DNA of 64,000 bases, taken from positions 105,431 through 169,430 of the forward strand of contig NZ_CABPSQ010000011.1 in NCBI RefSeq assembly GCF_902459775.1. Reading direction: 5' to 3'. Of the stretch, positions 54,544-63,721 are shown piece by piece. The notes beneath the pieces are model-generated. The model did no database searches. It was not told the origin of the DNA and saw only the letters and a program-made list of their open reading frames with translations. This DNA is from Pandoraea captiosa. Its GTDB lineage: Bacteria; Pseudomonadota; Gammaproteobacteria; Burkholderiales; Burkholderiaceae. The translations under genes were made by a program, and so were the position numbers. Numbering within the stretch: the first letter of the stretch is position 1; each line of letters starts with the position of its first letter.

Positions 54544-56136
54544 TTACCGAATGTTGGTAGCCATTTGCGAATTTGCGGAAGCCGATAGCCACTCGATGAG
54601 AATCGGTTTCTGCACTTTCCCAAGTGCGCTCTTCGGCAGGCTGTCGGACACGACGACCCGGCGCGGCAGTTTGAAGCGCGCGATGCGGGTGGCGAGAAAA
54701 TCCAGAACGACCTGCTGCGTGGCCGGGGCGTGCGGCGTCGGCACAACGACCGCGACCGGCACTTCGCCCCACCGCTCGTCCGGCACGCCGACCACCGACG
54801 CTTCAAGCACGCCCGGGCAATCGACCAGCGCGTTTTCGATCTCTGCCGGATAAATGTTCTCGCCGCCCGAGATGATCATGTCCTTGCTCCGGCCGACGAC
54901 CTCGAAGCATCCGTCGTCGCGCAGCCGTGCCAGATCGCCCGAGCGAAACCAGCCGTCGTCGAGACCGCGATTGCCGGGCGTGCGCCCGGTATGCCCAGAC
55001 CAATACTCGCGCATGACGTTCGGCGCACGCACGAGAATCTCGCCGACCTCGCCCGGCGCAACGTCCTGCCCTGCCGCGTCGATCAGCCGCACTTCGACAC
55101 CCGGACAAGCACGCCCGACCGCCCCCGGATGCGCCTTCGCTTCGCCCAGACGCAACGCGATGGACACCGGCCCGGTCTCCGTCGCGCCGTAGACTTGTCC
55201 CAGCGGAATGCCACGGTCGTGGAACGCGTCGATGGCGGACATCGGCACCACGCTCGACCCGGCCATCACACCGCGCAGCGAGGAGAGATCGGTCGTCGCC
55301 CACGCCGGATGCATCTGCACCGCGCGCAGGGTCGCAGGCACCATCAGCGACAGGGTGGGACGATGTCCGGCCACGTCCGCCAGCCACGCGGCCGGATCGA
55401 AGCGCGGGTGCAGCGTGACGCTCGCTCCGCGCAGCAACGCGGGCAGCGTCTGGATGCAGAGTCCGCCGACGTGAAACATCGGCAACGTCGACAGGACATG
55501 ATCGTCGGCGCGCATTTCGTGCGCCCACCAACTGGCCTCGGCATTGGCCAGCAGCCCGGCCTGCGTGTGAAGCGCGCCTTTCGGCTCGCCCGTCGTACCG
55601 GACGTATACGCGAGCAACACCGGGGCATCGGCAGGCACGTCAGGGTACTCGACCGGCTTGACGGACGGCACCGCGATCAGTCCTTCGATGGGCGCGATGG
55701 CAGGCGGCGGCAGATCGGTAGTTGAATCCTGCTCCAGCGTGTCGCGGATCTGGCGCGCCGTATCGCGATGCATGGCATCGAACCACAGCACGCGCACCCC
55801 TGCATGGCGCACGATCGCCGAGAGCTCCGGCACGGCAAGGCGAAAATTGAGCGGCAGAAAGATGGCACCGGCACGTGCGCAGGCGAAGAGCAATTCGAGT
55901 TGCAATTCGTCGTTCAGACCGAGACAGGCCACGCGATCGCCCGGCGCAATGCGCCATGTCTCACGCAGGTGACCGCCGACGCGCTCGATGCGTCGCCAAA
56001 GCGCGGCATAGTCGATCGTCGGCGCTTGCTCGCCAACACCGCACCGCAGCGCCAGCCGCTCAGGCGTGGCGCGCGCGTGACGGGCGAGCGCTTCTACAAA
56101 TGGCGTCAACTTGTTCTCCGTGACGTGACTAATCAC
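54544..56136 (-). CDS. Acyl/aryl-CoA ligase (AMP-forming)
   Basis: A 530-residue AMP-dependent synthetase. The P-loop motif is LLAYTSGTTGEPKGALHT, the adenylate motif is YGATETGPVSIALRLGEAKAHPG, the hinge is DDGWFRSGDLARLRDDGCFEVVGRSKDMIISGGENIYPAEIEN, and the A10 lysine lies in LPKSALGKVQKPIL. It activates a carboxylic acid with ATP and CoA. It is the last gene in the minus-strand operon with the NicX-like dioxygenase, hydrolase and acyl-CoA-dehydrogenase-fold protein, which suggests an aromatic or heteroaromatic acid, though a medium-chain acid is possible. Confidence 0.88.
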   Translation of the reverse strand: MISHVTENKLTPFVEALARHARATPERLALRCGVGEQAPTIDYAALWRRIERVGGHLRETWRIAPGDRVACLGLNDELQLELLFACARAGAIFLPLNFRLAVPELSAIVRHAGVRVLWFDAMHRDTARQIRDTLEQDSTTDLPPPAIAPIEGLIAVPSVKPVEYPDVPADAPVLLAYTSGTTGEPKGALHTQAGLLANAEASWWAHEMRADDHVLSTLPMFHVGGLCIQTLPALLRGASVTLHPRFDPAAWLADVAGHRPTLSLMVPATLRAVQMHPAWATTDLSSLRGVMAGSSVVPMSAIDAFHDRGIPLGQVYGATETGPVSIALRLGEAKAHPGAVGRACPGVEVRLIDAAGQDVAPGEVGEILVRAPNVMREYWSGHTGRTPGNRGLDDGWFRSGDLARLRDDGCFEVVGRSKDMIISGGENIYPAEIENALVDCPGVLEASVVGVPDERWGEVPVAVVVPTPHAPATQQVVLDFLATRIARFKLPRRVVVSDSLPKSALGKVQKPILIEWLSASANSQMATNIR

Positions 56137-56180
56137 ACATTACTCATCACACGTACCCACCACGCATTACTCACCACACA

Positions 56181-57425
56181 TTACTCGTCGCGTTCGCCCG
56201 GTTCGTAGAGCGCTTCGCGGCCGATACGATCGAGACACAACTCGGCCGTCCACGGCAGCATCAGCGCGCCGCAGCGCGAGTCCCGATACATGCGCTCGAG
56301 CGGCAGCGTCTTGAGCATGGACTGTCCGCCACAGGTGCGAATCGCGAGGCGGCACAACTCGTTGGCGTTCTCCATGATCGTGTACTGCGCCGCGTACGCA
56401 CGCAAGCGCGCCTCCTTGCCCGGGTCGGCCCGACCGTCCTGCAACGCGCGCAGGAAAAGTGCCCGCGTCTGCTCCAGCATGATGTGCATCTGGGCAACGG
56501 CGATCTGCTTGGTCGGATACATGCGACGCTTGACCGGTGCGCCCATGCCTTCGGCTTCGCCGCGCAGATAGCGAACGGTGAAATCGTACGCCGCCTGCGC
56601 AATCCCCATATAGGTGGGCGCGAGCGTCATGAACATGTGCGGCCAGCGGCTGGCGGCCTGATAGTAGACGCCGCGCGGCATGAGCTGAAGTTCGTCCGCC
56701 ACGAACACGTCCTTGAAGAGCAAGGTACGCGAGACGGTACCGCGCATGCCCAGCGGATCCCAATCGCCAGTGACGGTCACACCCGGGGCGTCGCCCGGCA
56801 CTGCGATGTAGAACGTGTCCTTCATCGACAGTTCGGGCTTGTCTTCCGTACACAGCACCCCGTAGTAGTTCGCGGCGCCCGAGAGCGACGCGAAGATCTT
56901 GCGACCGTTGATCAGCCAGCCGCCGTCGACCTTCGTCGCCGTGGTGCCGAACGGCGCCTTGCCTGCGGCGGCCGCGCTTCCCTCTGAGAACGGCTGCGCG
57001 TAGATCGCGCCGTCCTGAATCACGCGCGCGAAGTGATGCTTGCGATAGCCCGCATGCTCGGTGCGTTGTTCGGGCGTCATGTCGAGATCGTCGGCAAGAA
57101 TGCCGGTCCACATCATCGAGCACGTGTGCATGTTGAACGTGAGCGCCGTGGCGCCGCAATGACGCCCCAGCTCGGCGGAGACCATCATGTAGGTCGCGAA
57201 GTCCGCCCCCAGACCGCCCTCCGCCTCGGGAATGCACAACTTCAACAAACCGGCGGCGCGCATGTCGTCGTAGTTCTCGAACGGGAACGACGCTTCGCGG
57301 TCCCAGCGCGCGGCGCGCGGCGCGAGCGACTCGCGCCCGACCTGTTCTGCCAGCGCCAGCAGGCGCCGCTGCTTGTCCGTGAGCGGATAGTGCTCGCCGA
57401 CGATCGAAGGGGGCTGATAGGCCAC
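56181..57425 (-). CDS. Acyl-CoA dehydrogenase-family protein of the NicX-like cluster
   Basis: A 414-residue acyl-CoA dehydrogenase-family protein. The flavin-site segments are QDGAIYAQPFSEGS and GGWLINGRKIFASLSGAANYYGVLC, and the C-terminal helices carry RLAIRTCGGQSMLKTLPLERMYRDSRCGALMLPW. It may oxidise a CoA thioester made by the adjacent ligase, or act as a reduced-flavin monooxygenase fed by the nearby flavin reductase; this fold includes both kinds. The usual dehydrogenase catalytic glutamate near the C-terminus is not obvious. It lies 57 bp after the hydrolase and 44 bp before the CoA ligase, so it is in the same operon. Confidence 0.86.
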   Translation of the reverse strand: MAYQPPSIVGEHYPLTDKQRRLLALAEQVGRESLAPRAARWDREASFPFENYDDMRAAGLLKLCIPEAEGGLGADFATYMMVSAELGRHCGATALTFNMHTCSMMWTGILADDLDMTPEQRTEHAGYRKHHFARVIQDGAIYAQPFSEGSAAAAGKAPFGTTATKVDGGWLINGRKIFASLSGAANYYGVLCTEDKPELSMKDTFYIAVPGDAPGVTVTGDWDPLGMRGTVSRTLLFKDVFVADELQLMPRGVYYQAASRWPHMFMTLAPTYMGIAQAAYDFTVRYLRGEAEGMGAPVKRRMYPTKQIAVAQMHIMLEQTRALFLRALQDGRADPGKEARLRAYAAQYTIMENANELCRLAIRTCGGQSMLKTLPLERMYRDSRCGALMLPWTAELCLDRIGREALYEPGERDE

Positions 57426-57482
57426 GGTTGTCTCCTGAAGTGTTCTGGGGATGGACGGAAGTGAGAGAGGGCTGGCGTGCAG

Positions 57483-58298
57483 TCAGACGCGCAGGTCGGC
57501 GAGGAACGCTCGCACCTCGGCATCGAAGGCCGCAGGGTGCGTAAGATTCATCAAGTGACCGGCACCCGGCAGGCAAACGTAACGCGCGTTCGGAATGGCC
57601 TCGGCCATGCGGGCCATGACCTTGGGTGGCGCATTGTTGTCGTGCTCGCCTGCGACAAGCAACACGGGGACGGACAAACGCGCAAGCGCTGCGCGCTGCT
57701 CAAACCCCACCAGCGCCTGCAATGCGGCGCGGTAAGCGTCAGGCGTGAGCGCGCCCATGGCCTGCACGGCGAGCGCATGCGCGGTGTCGCGCGTGGCGGG
57801 CTCAGGCTCGCCCAGCATGCCCGGCACGATGGCGTCGGCGATCTCGCGCAGTGTCTTGCCCGCGTCGAGCGGTGCGGTACGCTGCCGCACGAACTCGCGC
57901 TGAAAGTCGCCGTCCGGTTTGCCGAACGCGGGCGACGTGCCGCACAGCACGAGCGCGGCGACATCGCGGGTGAACGGTTCACCACGTGCCATCAACTCCT
58001 GCGCCACCATGCCGCCCATGCTGTGACCGACCAGCACGAAGCGCGACGGCGCGAGCGAGTCGAGCAGGGTACGCAGACTATCCGCGAGCGCCGCCATCGT
58101 CGGCGCGGCAGGCATCGGACTCTCGCCGTACCCTGGCATGTCCCACGCCACTACCCGATACCCCGCCGCAACGAATGTCTCGAACTGCGCCGGCCAGACG
58201 TTGCGATTGCCGCCGATGCCGTGCAGCAGAACGAGCGTTAGCGGGCCGTCGCCTTCGACGCGACAGGCGGGGCGAGGAACCGAAGCGTGCGCCATCAT
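57483..58298 (-). CDS. Alpha/beta hydrolase (NicD-like)
   Basis: A 271-residue alpha/beta hydrolase. The oxyanion-hole region is LVLLHGIGGNRNVW, the nucleophile serine is in GHSMGG (about residue 94), the acid is in VAGEHDNNAPP, and the histidine is in LPGAGHLMN. Directly after a NicX-like dioxygenase, it resembles NicD, which deformylates N-formylmaleamate. A lactonase or C-C hydrolase is also possible. The ATG at 58298 overlaps the TGA of the dioxygenase gene (ATGA), so the two are coupled. Confidence 0.86.
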   Translation of the reverse strand: MMAHASVPRPACRVEGDGPLTLVLLHGIGGNRNVWPAQFETFVAAGYRVVAWDMPGYGESPMPAAPTMAALADSLRTLLDSLAPSRFVLVGHSMGGMVAQELMARGEPFTRDVAALVLCGTSPAFGKPDGDFQREFVRQRTAPLDAGKTLREIADAIVPGMLGEPEPATRDTAHALAVQAMGALTPDAYRAALQALVGFEQRAALARLSVPVLLVAGEHDNNAPPKVMARMAEAIPNARYVCLPGAGHLMNLTHPAAFDAEVRAFLADLRV

Positions 58299-59341
58299 GC
58301 GAACTCGCCTTGCAGTTGTCCGTCGCGCACGACGACGTCGCCATCGAGGGCGATCGTGCACTTGCGCAGCGGCAGGTCGAAGTGCCCCAGCGTATGGCGT
58401 CCCGCGACCTCATTGGCACCCGTCGAATAGAGGAAGTTGCCGGCGAAGGCACGTTGCTCCGTGCCGTTGCAATCGCGCTTGTCGTAGCAGGCGAGTGCAT
58501 CCCAGCGCGCGCGCGGGTTCAGACCGAAGCCGACATGCGAGACGGCATACGCCTCGCGATCGCCCCATGCCGCGAAATAATCGCGCATGAGGTCGACATC
58601 GACGCCCTCGCCATCGATGGCCACGACGTAGTCGTCCTCGACCGTCAGCGCGATCCGGTCGCGCAGGTATTGTTTGAAGGTGAGATTGATGTCGCCGGGC
58701 GCCAGCACGAGCTGACCGTTCACGCTGTGCGCGGCGGGAAACGCCAGTGCCAGGCCGCCGGGCCAGTGCGCTACCTGGCCGGGCTTGGCGCACCAGCCCC
58801 AGACACCGCCGACGCGCGCGTCGCGCAATCCGATGCGCAGGTCGGTCCCGGCGGCCGACGTCACATGCATCTGTGCTGCACCGCGCAAACGCTTGATGGC
58901 CGCGCGCACCTTGGGTTCCAGTGCCGGATCGGTTGCGCAGCGCTCCAGAATTTCGGGGTGTTCGTTGGACACCATGAGTACGCGTGCGCCGCCGCCGAGA
59001 ATCTCCGGCAGTTCGGGCGCGTGCAGCAGGCCCTCGACGGTGCAGTCGACAACGAGCGTTGCCGTCTTCAATGCGGCGACGACCGGGGCCAGTTGTCCCA
59101 AGGCGTCGCTTGCGCCGGTCGAGCGCACGGGCACCGGCGCGGCCAGCCGCGGGCTGGGCACAATCAGCCGGAAAGGCCTTGCGCCAAGCGACTCGGCGGC
59201 CAGTTGCGCCAATTCCACGTTGACAGGCCGGGATTGCGTTTCGGCTACAATCGCCACCACATCACCGGGTCGTATGTCGCAGCGCCGCAAAGTCTCGGCA
59301 AATACGTCGATCCACTTATGCTCGATTCGCTCGATCAGCAT
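58295..59341 (-). CDS. 2,5-dihydroxypyridine 5,6-dioxygenase-like (NicX-like) ring-opening dioxygenase
   Basis: A 348-residue protein of the M29-like NicX family. The C-terminal GHFDLP motif gives the expected iron ligands (H320, D322), and a glutamate just before AVSHVGFGLN (E263) fits the third ligand of the Pseudomonas enzyme. NicX opens 2,5-dihydroxypyridine with O2 to N-formylmaleamate, without external cofactor. The coupled alpha/beta hydrolase downstream fits a deformylase. It heads a four-gene minus-strand operon and is divergent from a flavin reductase and MarR gene. The substrate may be a substituted dihydroxypyridine, because the other nic genes are absent and a CoA ligase is present. 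Confidence 0.82.
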   Translation of the reverse strand: MLIERIEHKWIDVFAETLRRCDIRPGDVVAIVAETQSRPVNVELAQLAAESLGARPFRLIVPSPRLAAPVPVRSTGASDALGQLAPVVAALKTATLVVDCTVEGLLHAPELPEILGGGARVLMVSNEHPEILERCATDPALEPKVRAAIKRLRGAAQMHVTSAAGTDLRIGLRDARVGGVWGWCAKPGQVAHWPGGLALAFPAAHSVNGQLVLAPGDINLTFKQYLRDRIALTVEDDYVVAIDGEGVDVDLMRDYFAAWGDREAYAVSHVGFGLNPRARWDALACYDKRDCNGTEQRAFAGNFLYSTGANEVAGRHTLGHFDLPLRKCTIALDGDVVVRDGQLQGEFA

Positions 59342-59429
59342 ATCGTCTCCTGAGCGTCTGACCCTTGCGCCCCTGCGGGGCTCCGTTGGCCATCACGCGT
59401 CTTGTCGATCTGTTGTTCGTGCCATAGTA

Positions 59430-59443
59430 TATGAATATTCATA
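59430..59443. promoter_or_regulatory. MarR-type palindromic operator in the divergent promoter
   Basis: TATGAATATTCATA, perfect 14-bp palindrome, in the 145-bp gap between the NicX-like and flavin-reductase genes. It is the usual form of a MarR-family site and probably binds the MarR protein at 60014-60466. Confidence 0.6.
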
Positions 59444-59486
59444 CAAATCAACCCGATCAAATTTGCCGGACGGGAGTGCAGGAAAA

Positions 59487-60005
59487 GTGAACGCCAAACG
59501 CGCCGCAACGCCAGATTTCGACAGCACGGCTTTTCGCAATGCACTCAGTCAGTTTGCGACCGGGGTCACTGTGATTACTACGCGAGCCGAAGACGGTTCG
59601 CTCATCGGCATCACCGCGAGTTCATTCAATTCGGTCTCGCTCACGCCGCCGCTCATTCTTTGGAGCCTCGCCACGCGTGCCGGCAGCATGCCCGTCTTTC
59701 GCGAAAACTCGCATTACGTGGTGAATGTGCTGGCCGCCGATCAACTGGACATCTGCAAGCGCTTTGCGACGATGAAGGGCGACCGGTTCGCGGGTGTCCC
59801 GTACACGTTGTCGGCATCGGGTACGCCCGTGCTCGACGGTGCGCTGGCCTGGTTCGAATGCCACAACCGCAGTCGTTACGACGAAGGCGATCATGTGATC
59901 TTCGTGGGCGAAGTCGAGCGTTGCGGGGTCCATGCGCAGGCAGGCGATCGCACGCCGCTCGTCTTCCATGGCGGCAGTTTCCACAAACCCCAATCGCTGG
60001 GCTAA
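59487..60005 (+). CDS. Flavin reductase (HpaC-like)
   Basis: A 172-residue flavin reductase-domain protein. FRNALSQFATGVTVITTRAEDGSLIGITASSFNSVSLTPPLILWSLA is the family start, and HNRSRYDEGDHVIFVGEVERC the later block. It reduces FMN or FAD with NAD(P)H for a partner oxygenase. Its partner here is probably the acyl-CoA-dehydrogenase-fold protein at 56181 or an oxygenase elsewhere. The GTG at 59487 follows AGGAAAA. The open frame extends far upstream but only this start fits the family. The MarR gene follows 8 bp downstream. Confidence 0.9.
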   Translation: MNAKRAATPDFDSTAFRNALSQFATGVTVITTRAEDGSLIGITASSFNSVSLTPPLILWSLATRAGSMPVFRENSHYVVNVLAADQLDICKRFATMKGDRFAGVPYTLSASGTPVLDGALAWFECHNRSRYDEGDHVIFVGEVERCGVHAQAGDRTPLVFHGGSFHKPQSLG

Positions 60006-60013
60006 GGCGCATC

Positions 60014-60466
60014 ATGTCTGCCGCGGGCGCGCCCTTCGTCGACGACTATCTGGCGTACCTGCTCGCGCGCGCGAGCGCTCTGGTCTCGGACGAGTTCCAT
60101 CGCGAAGTCGCAGCAGCAGGTCTCGGGGTGCTGGAGTGGCGTGTGCTCGCCACGCTCTCCGACGGCCGGGCACGTACCGTCAACCAACTGGCGGACATCG
60201 TGCTTGCCAAGCAACCGACCGTCACCAAGGTCATCGACCGGCTCGAAGCCTCCGGTTATGTCGTCAGGGGTGAGAGCGCGACGGATCGGCGCCAGTCGCT
60301 CGTGTCGCTCACCCGGGCGGGTATCGCTCACGTCACGCCGCTGCTCGACAGTGCGCGCCGCCACGAAGCGCGCGTGCTTGCCCGCTTCGGTCAGGTCCAG
60401 TCGGCGCAACTCAAGAACGCGTTACGCGAGCTGATCCATCAGATGACGGATTGCCGCCAGCCGTAG
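60014..60466 (+). CDS. MarR-family transcriptional regulator
   Basis: A 150-residue MarR protein. The winged helix is LEWRVLATLSDGRARTVNQLADIVLAKQPTVTKVIDRLEASGYVVRGESATDRRQSLVSLT. NicR and BpsR, the known repressors of nicotinate clusters, are also MarR proteins. It is cotranscribed with the flavin reductase. It most likely represses both divergent units through the palindrome at 59430 until an aromatic ligand binds. The ATG at 60014 was chosen for its fit to the family N-terminus. Confidence 0.93.
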   Translation: MSAAGAPFVDDYLAYLLARASALVSDEFHREVAAAGLGVLEWRVLATLSDGRARTVNQLADIVLAKQPTVTKVIDRLEASGYVVRGESATDRRQSLVSLTRAGIAHVTPLLDSARRHEARVLARFGQVQSAQLKNALRELIHQMTDCRQP

Positions 60467-60691
60467 AACGTTTTTGTACGCGTCATCCAACTTCAAGTTC
60501 CGACGAACTCGCATCGAATTCGACCAATTTCGCGAAAATTAAAATAATCCACCGCGAAACAGGCAAAATCGCCTGCCCAATTTCAATTCGACGTTTCACG
60601 CCCTTCGAATACGCAAGCACCTGCGGCGAGGAATTTCCTACACTATCTGGGATTTCTCCTTCCATGATTCGCCCTGACAAAGCGCGTGCGT

Positions 60692-61369
60692 ATGAACGTT
60701 TCGAACGCTGCGGCCAGCACCGCAGACACCTCCATGACACGCGAGCGTCGCGTGTGGGATATCAGCGCACCGCTGAGTGCGGACACGCCCGTATGGCCCG
60801 GCGACACGCCCTTCACCGAGCAAGCCGTCTGGCAGATCGGTCCGGGTTGCCCCGTCAACGTCGGTCGGATCACGCTCTCGCCGCACACCGGCGCCCACGC
60901 CGACGCGCCACGTCATTACGACGACGAAGGCGCTTGCATCGGTGAAGTCGATCTTCAGACGTATCTCGGTCCGTGTCGCGTGATTCATTGCCTCGGCGCG
61001 TCGCCGGTGGTCACGCCCGAGATGGTCGAGCCGTATCTGGCGGACGTGCCCTCGCGGGTGCTCCTGCGCACATATGCGCAAGCGCCTGTGGACCGCTGGG
61101 ACAGCGAGTTCTGCGCGGTCGCGCCTGAAACCATTGATCTGCTCGCCTCGCGCGGCGTGGCGCTCGTGGGCATCGACACGCCGTCGCTCGATCCGCAGCA
61201 GAGCAAGACGATGGACGCGCATCACCGGATTCGCGCGCATCGCATGGCGATTCTCGAAGGACTGGTGCTCGACGCCATCGAGCCAGCCGACTACGAACTC
61301 ATCGCGTTGCCGCTGAAGTTCATGCGGCTCGACGCGAGTCCCGTGCGCGCCGTGCTGCGTTCGCTCTGA
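60692..61369 (+). CDS. kynB: Kynurenine formamidase
   Basis: About 225 residues. The KynB metal motif [12 protein letters not shown] (His-x3-His-x-Asp) is at about 70, with [21 protein letters not shown] at the start and [35 protein letters not shown] in the C-terminal half. It hydrolyses N-formylkynurenine to kynurenine and formate. It is the first gene of the kynB-kynU-kynA operon. The start is uncertain: the ATG at 60692, a GTG at 60686 and the ATG at 60734 (closest to family length) are possible. Confidence 0.92.
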   Translation: MNVSNAAASTADTSMTRERRVWDISAPLSADTPVWPGDTPFTEQAVWQIGPGCPVNVGRITLSPHTGAHADAPRHYDDEGACIGEVDLQTYLGPCRVIHCLGASPVVTPEMVEPYLADVPSRVLLRTYAQAPVDRWDSEFCAVAPETIDLLASRGVALVGIDTPSLDPQQSKTMDAHHRIRAHRMAILEGLVLDAIEPADYELIALPLKFMRLDASPVRAVLRSL

Positions 61370-61449
61370 ACGTCACGCCTGCACAACGCGCCGATAGTTT
61401 TTCACTGCCCTTCCTTCACTAGCATTTTCATTACTCGACAACGCAAACC

Positions 61450-62703
61450 ATGACGTCTTCCCGCAACGATTGTCTGGCCCTCGACGCGGCCGATCCGCTT
61501 GCGCCGCTGCGCGCGCAGTTCGACCTGCCGCCGGGCGTGATTTACCTCGATGGCAACTCGCTGGGCGCCCGCCCGATCGCCTCGGCCAAACGCGCGCAGG
61601 AAGTGATCACGGCCGAATGGGGCGTCGGCCTCATTCGCAGCTGGAACGAAGCCGACTGGTTCGCGCTGCCGCGCACGCTGGGCGATGCACTCGCGCCGAT
61701 CGTGGGCGCAGGCAAGGGTGAAGTGGTGGTCACGGACACCACCTCGAGCAACCTCTTCAAGGTGATGGCCGCAGCGCTCGACGCACAACGCACGCGAGCC
61801 CCGAAGCGCAAGGTCGTCGTCTCCGAGCGCAGCAACTTCCCGACCGATCTTTATATCGTGCAGGGCCTCACGCGTCTGCTCGACGATGGCTACTCGCTGC
61901 GCCTGATCGATTCGCCGGACGATTTGCCCGGCGCGCTGGGCGACGACGTGGCGGTGGTTTTGCTCACGCACGTGAACTACCGCACGGGCGCGATGTACGA
62001 CATGGCCGCGCGCACTGCCGAGATTCACGCATCGGGCGCCTTGGCCGTGTGGGATCTGTGCCATTCCGCAGGCGCGGTGCCGGTGGATCTGAACGGCGCA
62101 AACGCGGACTACGCGGTGGGTTGCACGTACAAGTACCTCAACGGCGGCCCCGGCGCACCGGCGTTCGTGTGGGTCAACAAGAAGCATCAAGACACCTTCT
62201 GGCAGCCGCTGTCGGGCTGGTGGGGGCACCGCACCCCGTTCGCGATGACGCCGGAATACACGCCGGACGACGGTATCGGTCGTTATCTGTGCGGCACGCA
62301 GCCGATCGTGTCGCTCTCGCTGGTGCAATGTGGTCTGGACATCTTCGCGCAAACGTCGATGCAGGCGTTGCGTCGCAAATCGCTGGCGCTCACGGATCTG
62401 TTCATCGAACTGGTCGAAGCGCGTTGCGCCGAATTCCCGCTCACGCTCGTGACGCCGCGCGACCACGCCGCACGTGGCTCGCAAGTGAGCTTCGAGCATC
62501 CGCAAGGGTTTGCCGTGATTCAGGCGCTGATCGCGCGCGGCGTCATCGGCGACTATCGCGAACCGCGCATCATGCGCTTTGGCATGACGCCGCTTTACAC
62601 GAGCTTTGCCGACGTGTGGGATTCGGTCGAGATTCTGCGTGACGTGCTGAGCACGGGGTCGTGGGACAAGCCGGAGTTCCATCGCCGTGGCGCGGTGACC
62701 TGA
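61450..62703 (+). CDS. kynU: Kynureninase
   Basis: A 417-residue PLP enzyme. The N-terminus gives [13 protein letters not shown], typical of KynU. The PLP lysine lies in [23 protein letters not shown], preceded by [19 protein letters not shown] with the conserved Asp for the pyridine nitrogen. It cleaves kynurenine to anthranilate and alanine. It follows kynB by 80 bp and precedes kynA by 16 bp. Confidence 0.96.
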   Translation: MTSSRNDCLALDAADPLAPLRAQFDLPPGVIYLDGNSLGARPIASAKRAQEVITAEWGVGLIRSWNEADWFALPRTLGDALAPIVGAGKGEVVVTDTTSSNLFKVMAAALDAQRTRAPKRKVVVSERSNFPTDLYIVQGLTRLLDDGYSLRLIDSPDDLPGALGDDVAVVLLTHVNYRTGAMYDMAARTAEIHASGALAVWDLCHSAGAVPVDLNGANADYAVGCTYKYLNGGPGAPAFVWVNKKHQDTFWQPLSGWWGHRTPFAMTPEYTPDDGIGRYLCGTQPIVSLSLVQCGLDIFAQTSMQALRRKSLALTDLFIELVEARCAEFPLTLVTPRDHAARGSQVSFEHPQGFAVIQALIARGVIGDYREPRIMRFGMTPLYTSFADVWDSVEILRDVLSTGSWDKPEFHRRGAVT

Positions 62704-62719
62704 GAGAGGAGTGGTCAGC

Positions 62720-63721
62720 ATGAGCAAGACGTCCCCCACCTCCCCCACCTCCCCCACGTCCGCCAACGCCACGCCGCCGGGCGGCGAGGCCGCCACGCCC
62801 GCACAGGGCGGGTGCCCGTTCGGCCATCGCAGCGACGACACGCCCGGCGTCGCGGGCGCGGCACCGGCCGCCCAGAACAATTCCGCGACTTCGGCCAACG
62901 CAACGCAATGGCACGACGCCAAGCTCGATTTCTCGAAGAGCATGAGCTATGGCGACTACCTGTCGCTCGATCCGATTCTGAACGCACAGCATCCGCGCTC
63001 GACCGATCACAACGAGATGCTGTTCATCATTCAGCATCAGACGAGCGAACTGTGGATGAAGCTGGCGTTGTACGAATTGCAGGCTGCGCGCACGGCGGTG
63101 CATAACGACGAACTGCCGCCGGCGTTCAAGATGCTCGCACGCGTATCGCGCATCCTGGAACAACTGGTGCAGGCGTGGAGTGTGCTCGCAACGATGACGC
63201 CGTCGGAGTATTCGTCGATGCGTCCGTCGCTGGGCAGCTCGTCGGGTTTTCAGTCGTATCAGTACCGCATTCTGGAGTTCATGCTGGGCAACAAGAATGC
63301 GGCGATGCTCGCGCCCCATTCGCATCGCCCCGATCTGTACCAGCAGGTCGAAGCAGCACTCAAGGCGCCCTCGTTCTATGACGAAGTCGTCCGCCTTCTC
63401 GCGCGCCGCGGCTTCGCGATCGCACCGGAGCGCCTGGAGCGCGACTGGACGAAGCCGACGCCGCACGACAAGAGCGTGGAGGCGGCCTGGCTGGAGGTCT
63501 ATCGCAACCCGTCGCAGTACTGGGAGCTCTACGAGATGGCCGAAGAACTGGTCGATCTCGAAGACGCCTTCCGTCAATGGCGTTTCCGTCACGTAACGAC
63601 CGTCGAGCGCATCATCGGCTTCAAGCAGGGCACGGGCGGCACCAACGGTGCGCCTTATCTGCGCAAGATGCTCGACGTCGTGTTGTTCCCGGAGTTGTGG
63701 CACGTGCGGACGTTGCTGTGA
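62720..63721 (+). CDS. kynA: Tryptophan 2,3-dioxygenase
   Basis: A 333-residue haem enzyme. [46 protein letters not shown] carries the substrate-site residues, and [21 protein letters not shown] with [27 protein letters not shown] completes the core (haem histidine in the [11 protein letters not shown] segment). It opens the indole ring of tryptophan to N-formylkynurenine. The about 60-residue N-terminal extension is Pro/Thr-rich, starts with a (Pro-Thr-Ser)3 repeat and contains GGCPFGHRS; such extensions occur in Burkholderia KynA. The ATG at 62720 follows AGGAG; a GTG at 62711 is also in frame. Confidence 0.95.
   Translation: MSKTSPTSPTSPTSANATPPGGEAATPAQGGCPFGHRSDDTPGVAGAAPAAQNNSATSANATQWHDAKLDFSKSMSYGDYLSLDPILNAQHPRSTDHNEMLFIIQHQTSELWMKLALYELQAARTAVHNDELPPAFKMLARVSRILEQLVQAWSVLATMTPSEYSSMRPSLGSSSGFQSYQYRILEFMLGNKNAAMLAPHSHRPDLYQQVEAALKAPSFYDEVVRLLARRGFAIAPERLERDWTKPTPHDKSVEAAWLEVYRNPSQYWELYEMAEELVDLEDAFRQWRFRHVTTVERIIGFKQGTGGTNGAPYLRKMLDVVLFPELWHVRTLL

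Noticed and set aside
56181-57425. Plain fatty-acid beta-oxidation for the ACAD-fold protein and CoA ligase
   Set aside because: There is no enoyl-CoA hydratase, hydroxyacyl-CoA dehydrogenase or thiolase, and the two genes are in an operon with a NicX-like dioxygenase.
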